Shown here: piece after piece, positions 5,377 to 8,153 of the stretch
How the letters are laid out: each line of letters begins with the position of its first letter
Position numbering within the stretch: the first letter of the stretch is position 1
NCBI GenBank assembly: GCA_964607545.1
Contig: CAZSLV010000087.1
Coordinates: 1 to 8,153, forward strand
DNA: 8,153 bases
Reading direction: 5' to 3'
Origin: Gudongella sp964607545
GTDB taxonomy: Bacteria; Bacillota; Clostridia; Tissierellales; Tissierellaceae
Notes under the pieces: generated by a model
Database searches by the model: none
Told to the model about the DNA's origin: nothing
The model's input: the letters and a program-made list of their open reading frames with translations, nothing else
Position numbers and translations under genes: made by a program

Positions 5377-6271
5377 ATTCGTGAGTATTTATGTAGTGAA
5401 AACCTAGGGCAATTCCTATGCTTAAGTCAGTGCCAGATGATGACCCAAGTTTTAAGATTTCATCAAAGGACCTTATAAAAACATCCTTATCATCTTGTAA
5501 AAATGAGTTAATAAAATTGTGGATCCCTTCCCTATACTTTCCTTCAATACCCGCTCTAAGCATGGCCCCACTAATATCTGTAGTAGATGCAAGTAGGGGG
5601 AGAATCCAATTTCCAATTTTTTTGTGCAAATCTTCTTCTTTCTCACTGCTTTTAATACTTGCTAAAAAACCTGTTAAAAAATCATCCCCAGATGGAGTAA
5701 GGCCAATCCCAAGTCCAATTAAGTCTTTAATACTATCTTCACTTAAGCTATTTGATAAAAGCCCCCTATAAAAGTTATCAAGCTTAATTTCAATTTGTTC
5801 TTCTATAGGATTTAATTTATCTACTGTTATATTTAAAAAATGCTTTAAATAATAAGACTTACACCCTCCCTCTTGCCCCATTCTTACAATATATTCATTA
5901 AAAAAGGCAAGGTTTTTAATTATATTAATCCTAGAATCTTCATTTATCTTCTTTATATAGGGTATCCAAAGTTTAGTTTCATGTAAGTTTATCCTAATGT
6001 TACCTATTGTAATTGCTTCTTTTGAAATTTTTATCCTATCGTAATTTAAAATTATATCCTTAAAAGTCTCCTTAAAATTTACCTTAAGGCTTGATGGGGC
6101 ATTATCAGTGTATATATTTGAAATAGTGTAAATCCTATCCTTATCATCTACAATATTTACAACTTTTTTAAATACAGTATGGACTCTTACATGGCCTAGA
6201 GAAGAAGAATTATGGATAAAATCTTTAAAATCACTATCCCAAGATATGGCCCTTATATTATTATGACCCAT
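5375..6271 (-). CDS. DUF2877 family protein (AllH/YlbF-like)
   Basis: This 298-residue soluble protein, with no signal peptide or membrane segment, has the conserved C-terminal half of DUF2877: GLGIGLTPSGDDFLTG (186-201, with the DD pair at 196-197), STTDISGAMLRAGIEGKY (229-246) and GSSSGTDLSIG (276-286). The E. coli relative YlbF sits with FdrA and YlbE and has been linked to oxamate carbamoyltransferase (AllFGH) in allantoin breakdown. None of those partner genes, nor a carbamate kinase, is in this window, so the role here is unknown; a part in amino-acid or ureide catabolism is only a guess. The frame opens at GTG 6280, but AGGAAGG (6286-6280) overlaps that codon and sits eight bases before ATG 6271, so 6271 is the better start. 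The N-terminal 180 residues are poorly conserved and rich in Ile/Lys/Asn. Confidence 0.8.
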   Translation of the reverse strand: MGHNNIRAISWDSDFKDFIHNSSSLGHVRVHTVFKKVVNIVDDKDRIYTISNIYTDNAPSSLKVNFKETFKDIILNYDRIKISKEAITIGNIRINLHETKLWIPYIKKINEDSRINIIKNLAFFNEYIVRMGQEGGCKSYYLKHFLNITVDKLNPIEEQIEIKLDNFYRGLLSNSLSEDSIKDLIGLGIGLTPSGDDFLTGFLASIKSSEKEEDLHKKIGNWILPLLASTTDISGAMLRAGIEGKYREGIHNFINSFLQDDKDVFIRSFDEILKLGSSSGTDLSIGIALGFHYINTHE

Positions 6272-6325
6272 TATATACACCTTCCTAAAATTAAACTTAC
6301 CTATATCTTACTTTAAAATTTCCAT

Positions 6326-6371
6326 AAAAGAAAGCACTCCCAATTATAATGTTTCCCCATATGGAAGTGCC
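6326..6371 (-). terminator. Terminator of the LPXTG protein gene
   Basis: On the minus strand GCACTTCC (6370-6363) pairs with GGGAGTGC (6341-6334) with one U-G wobble, and is followed by TTTCTTTT. The loop is long (about 21 nt), which lowers confidence. It begins about 28 bp after the stop codon at 6399. No clear promoter for the DUF2877 gene was found in 6288-6340, so read-through from upstream may feed that gene. Confidence 0.6.
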
Positions 6372-6398
6372 TTCTATATATAAATTTGATTAATTGGC

Positions 6399-7335
6399 CT
6401 ATTCTTTATTCTTAGCCCTTATCCCTAAGCCCAGTAAGATGGAAGCTAGTAGGTAGTATATACCTGCTGGGACTGCACCCGTCTTTGGTAGTATTGGAAT
6501 CATAAGTGGAGTATATTCATTAACTACAACTTCTTCTGGTTCTTCAAACTCTAAGTTTGTAAATGGAATACCCTCATCTAAGTCACTTGTTTCATCAAGT
6601 TCTTCTACCCTAGTTGGCCTATCCCTTTCATCTGGCTCGTCTGGCTCATCTGACTCATCTGGTTCATCTGGTTCATCTGGCTCATCTNNNNNNNNNNNNN
6701 NNNNNNNNNNNNNNNNNNNNNNNNNNNNNNNNNNNNNNNNNNNNNNNNNNNNNNNNNNNNNNNNNNNNNNNNNNNNNNNNNNNNNNNTCTGGTTCATCTG
6801 GTTCATCTGGCTCATCTTCACATCTTTGCTCAGCTTGGAAGATCCACTTAACTTCTACAGACTTTCCTTGGAATTCGTTGCCTGTTTCTGGTCCTGGTAA
6901 GTGAACTATAGCAAATAAGTCTTCCCCTTCCCCAGGTTTTAATTCGCCTAGGCTTGTAAAAGAAGATGCAAAGTTTGACATAGGACCAGAGTAGATGGTG
7001 TTTTCACCATATTTTATAGTTAAAATTAACTGTTTAAAAAGATCAGCCTCCCCTTCTGATGGCTCAGGAGACATTCTTTCTGTCTTCATAAATAATTCAA
7101 ATTTACAATCAAGTGTATTTTTTATATTTACCTTGGCCTCATTAGTATCTCCAGGGTTCATATTAGTAAGATTAAATAATTTTGTACCACTTGGATTTAC
7201 TTCAAGTCCAATATCATTCCCAATTATTTGAAGATTATCTGCATAGGAGGGATTAATTCCAAAGGAGGTCATTGCTCCCATAACTAATGCGAACACTCCT
7301 AGAAATATCATTGATTTTGATAAAAGTTTTTTCAT
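6399..7335 (-). CDS. LPXTG-anchored surface protein with Asp-Glu-Pro stalk (assembly gap inside)
   Basis: This is one gene broken by a 100-N gap. The N-terminus is a classical signal peptide (MKKLLSKS, hydrophobic 9-26, probable cleavage after SYA32). Residues 33-172 form a secreted domain with NPGD (60-63) and GPETGNEFQGKSVEVKW (148-164), motifs shared with the neighbouring TasA-like protein; C77 and C172 could form a disulfide. From 174 a DEP tripeptide repeat runs into the gap and resumes beyond it (DEP, DES, DER), then an acidic stretch. The C-terminus is a complete cell-wall sorting signal: LPKTG, a hydrophobic span (AVPAGIYYLLASILLGLGI) and RAKNKE. A sortase would therefore attach it to peptidoglycan, with the stalk holding the domain outward. 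The start is supported by AAGGGAGGG (7350-7342). The parts before and after the gap are in different frames only because the gap length is arbitrary. A fibre-anchor role is inferred from the neighbour. Confidence 0.8.
6625..6816 (-). repeat. 9-bp tandem repeat encoding Asp-Glu-Pro
   Basis: Units of GAT-GAR-CCA repeat on both sides of the gap, with variants GAT-GAG-TCA (DES) and GAT-GAA-AGG (DER) at the C-terminal edge. The acidic, proline-rich product would be an extended, rigid stalk. Copy number is unknown and probably varies by slippage. Confidence 0.9.
6688..6787. other. Assembly gap of 100 Ns
   Basis: Exactly 100 Ns fall inside the tandem repeat, the usual placeholder for a gap of unknown size. 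To keep the gene in frame the missing length must be a multiple of 3; if the repeat is unbroken it must be 6 plus a multiple of 9, judged from the partial units at both edges. Confidence 0.95.
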
Positions 7336-7373
7336 CTTGTTCCCTCCCTTTGATAATTTTTTATTATATGTAG

Positions 7374-7408
7374 TTTACATATAGGCGGATAAACCGCCTA
7401 TATGTAAA
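7374..7408. promoter_or_regulatory. 15-bp perfect hairpin between the TasA-like and LPXTG genes
   Basis: TTTACATATAGGCGG (7374-7388) and CCGCCTATATGTAAA (7394-7408) are perfect inverted repeats around a 5-nt loop. Neither strand has a T-tract after the stem, so it is not a standard terminator. It lies 38 bp after the TasA-like stop and 38 bp before the LPXTG start. It may adjust the ratio of the two messages by partial termination, processing or 3'-end protection. A TATAAT (minus strand, 7368-7363) lies just downstream but lacks a good -35. Confidence 0.6.
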
Positions 7409-7446
7409 TGTCTAAACTTATTTCTATCAGTTCATATAATTATAAA

Positions 7447-8153
7447 TTATTCTATAACTATTACTTCGCCGATTTCTTCAGGCTCTGAATCTGTTCCTTC
7501 AACTTTTATTACATCCGGGATTGATTCAACATCTGTCTCTCCAGCATCTAGAGCCATCATTGACATTGTACCAACAGTACCAGGATCACTCCAAATATTC
7601 CAAGTTACTGTTAATCCCCACTCTTCTGGTGCATCATTTGTAGCTTGTATTCCTTCACCTTTTATAATCATAGAATACTCAGCACCTTGGTATTCGTTGC
7701 CCATATCTGGACCTGAGAAACATACTTTGTTATTTTTAAATAGACTTGTTGTTTTATTATTTCCAGGGAATATTAACCATGGGTCTCTAGTTCCTAAAAC
7801 CTTCTTGTATATAAAATATCCATCTTTTTCTATCCAATTGGTGCCTAAAGTATAAGTTACTACATCAGTATCTAACCAACCAGCATTATTAGCCATCTCA
7901 AAAACATCTGATTTTTCAATTCTTACAACTGCATATTTTGTTCCGATGTTTTTAATTTTTACATCTTTAGTAACGCAATCTCCTGGGTTTACATTAGTTG
8001 GTGGACAGAAGCTTTCAATTAACTCAATTTCTAGAGTTCCTGCTGTAAAAACATTTGTTACTTCTTCGGTTTCAGCAGTAAACCATGCAAAAGTTCCTCC
8101 TGCAATAAGTAATACTGCTAACATCATACTGGTTACTAACATTATGTTTCTCT
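7447..8153 (-). CDS. TasA/camelysin-like secreted protein with SipW-type signal (5' end outside window)
   Basis: At least 231 residues are visible. The start of the visible part, LAVLLIAGGTFAWFTAETEE followed by NVFTAGTLEIEL, matches the leader of SipW-dependent secreted proteins (TasA and camelysin group), where a dedicated signal peptidase cuts near the AWFT region. NPGD is followed by KDVKIKNIG, and later FSGPDMGNEYQGAE, both typical of this beta-sandwich family. The C-terminal ~40 residues are acidic and have no sorting signal or membrane anchor. An ATG occurs at 8142, but it lacks a good RBS and the frame stays open to the window edge (R-N-I before the Met). Leaders of this type usually begin with a few Lys/Arg residues, so the true start is probably just outside. 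By analogy the protein may polymerise into surface fibres; protease activity claimed for camelysins is not supported here. It is co-oriented with the LPXTG gene, 111 bp apart. Confidence 0.75.
   Translation of the reverse strand, partial: RNIMLVTSMMLAVLLIAGGTFAWFTAETEEVTNVFTAGTLEIELIESFCPPTNVNPGDCVTKDVKIKNIGTKYAVVRIEKSDVFEMANNAGWLDTDVVTYTLGTNWIEKDGYFIYKKVLGTRDPWLIFPGNNKTTSLFKNNKVCFSGPDMGNEYQGAEYSMIIKGEGIQATNDAPEEWGLTVTWNIWSDPGTVGTMSMMALDAGETDVESIPDVIKVEGTDSEPEEIGEVIVIE

Noticed and set aside
6399..6821. Separate gene beginning MKMSQMNQ at 6821
   Set aside because: This start is an out-of-frame reading of the DEP repeat through the N gap; no RBS is present and the C-terminus belongs to the gene starting at 7335.

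Overview
The window is AT-rich, has strong Shine-Dalgarno sites (AGGAGG-type), and carries Gram-positive surface-protein features: an LPKTG sorting signal and a TasA/camelysin-type secretion leader. This points to a low-GC Firmicute, most likely an anaerobic member of the Clostridia/Tissierellia. That assignment is an inference; no rRNA or other phylogenetic marker is present.

Positions 1-1880 hold housekeeping genes. A minus-strand Nudix hydrolase of the CoA-diphosphatase type ends in a clear terminator beside a degenerate intergenic repeat. A divergently transcribed dCMP deaminase runs on the plus strand. A minus-strand RNase HI with an N-terminal hybrid-binding domain ends one base from the deaminase stop.

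Positions 1880-5376 hold a tandem duplication of a complete transcription unit. Each copy has an inverted repeat, a promoter with an extended -10, a structured leader of about 90 nt, an alanine/glycine:cation symporter (AGCS) gene and a terminator. The two coding sequences are identical over 1130 bp but differ at 19 of the first 201 positions. The leaders have diverged widely, yet both keep two stem-loops with conserved loop motifs (GGGGAAANCG and CUCACC) and the same potential loop-loop contact. This leader is the best candidate in the window for an undescribed regulatory element.

Positions 5375-8153 are transcribed on the minus strand. From the right-hand edge they hold a TasA/camelysin-like secreted protein (5' end cut by the window), an intergenic 15-bp perfect hairpin, and an LPXTG-anchored surface protein with an Asp-Glu-Pro repeat stalk. 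The stalk is interrupted by exactly 100 Ns, an assembly gap. Then comes a terminator and a DUF2877 (AllH/YlbF-like) gene that shares a bidirectional terminator with the second symporter. The TasA-like and LPXTG proteins share a GPxxGNE(F/Y)QG motif and probably form part of one surface-fibre or matrix system. The DUF2877 gene stands alone here, without its usual partner genes.
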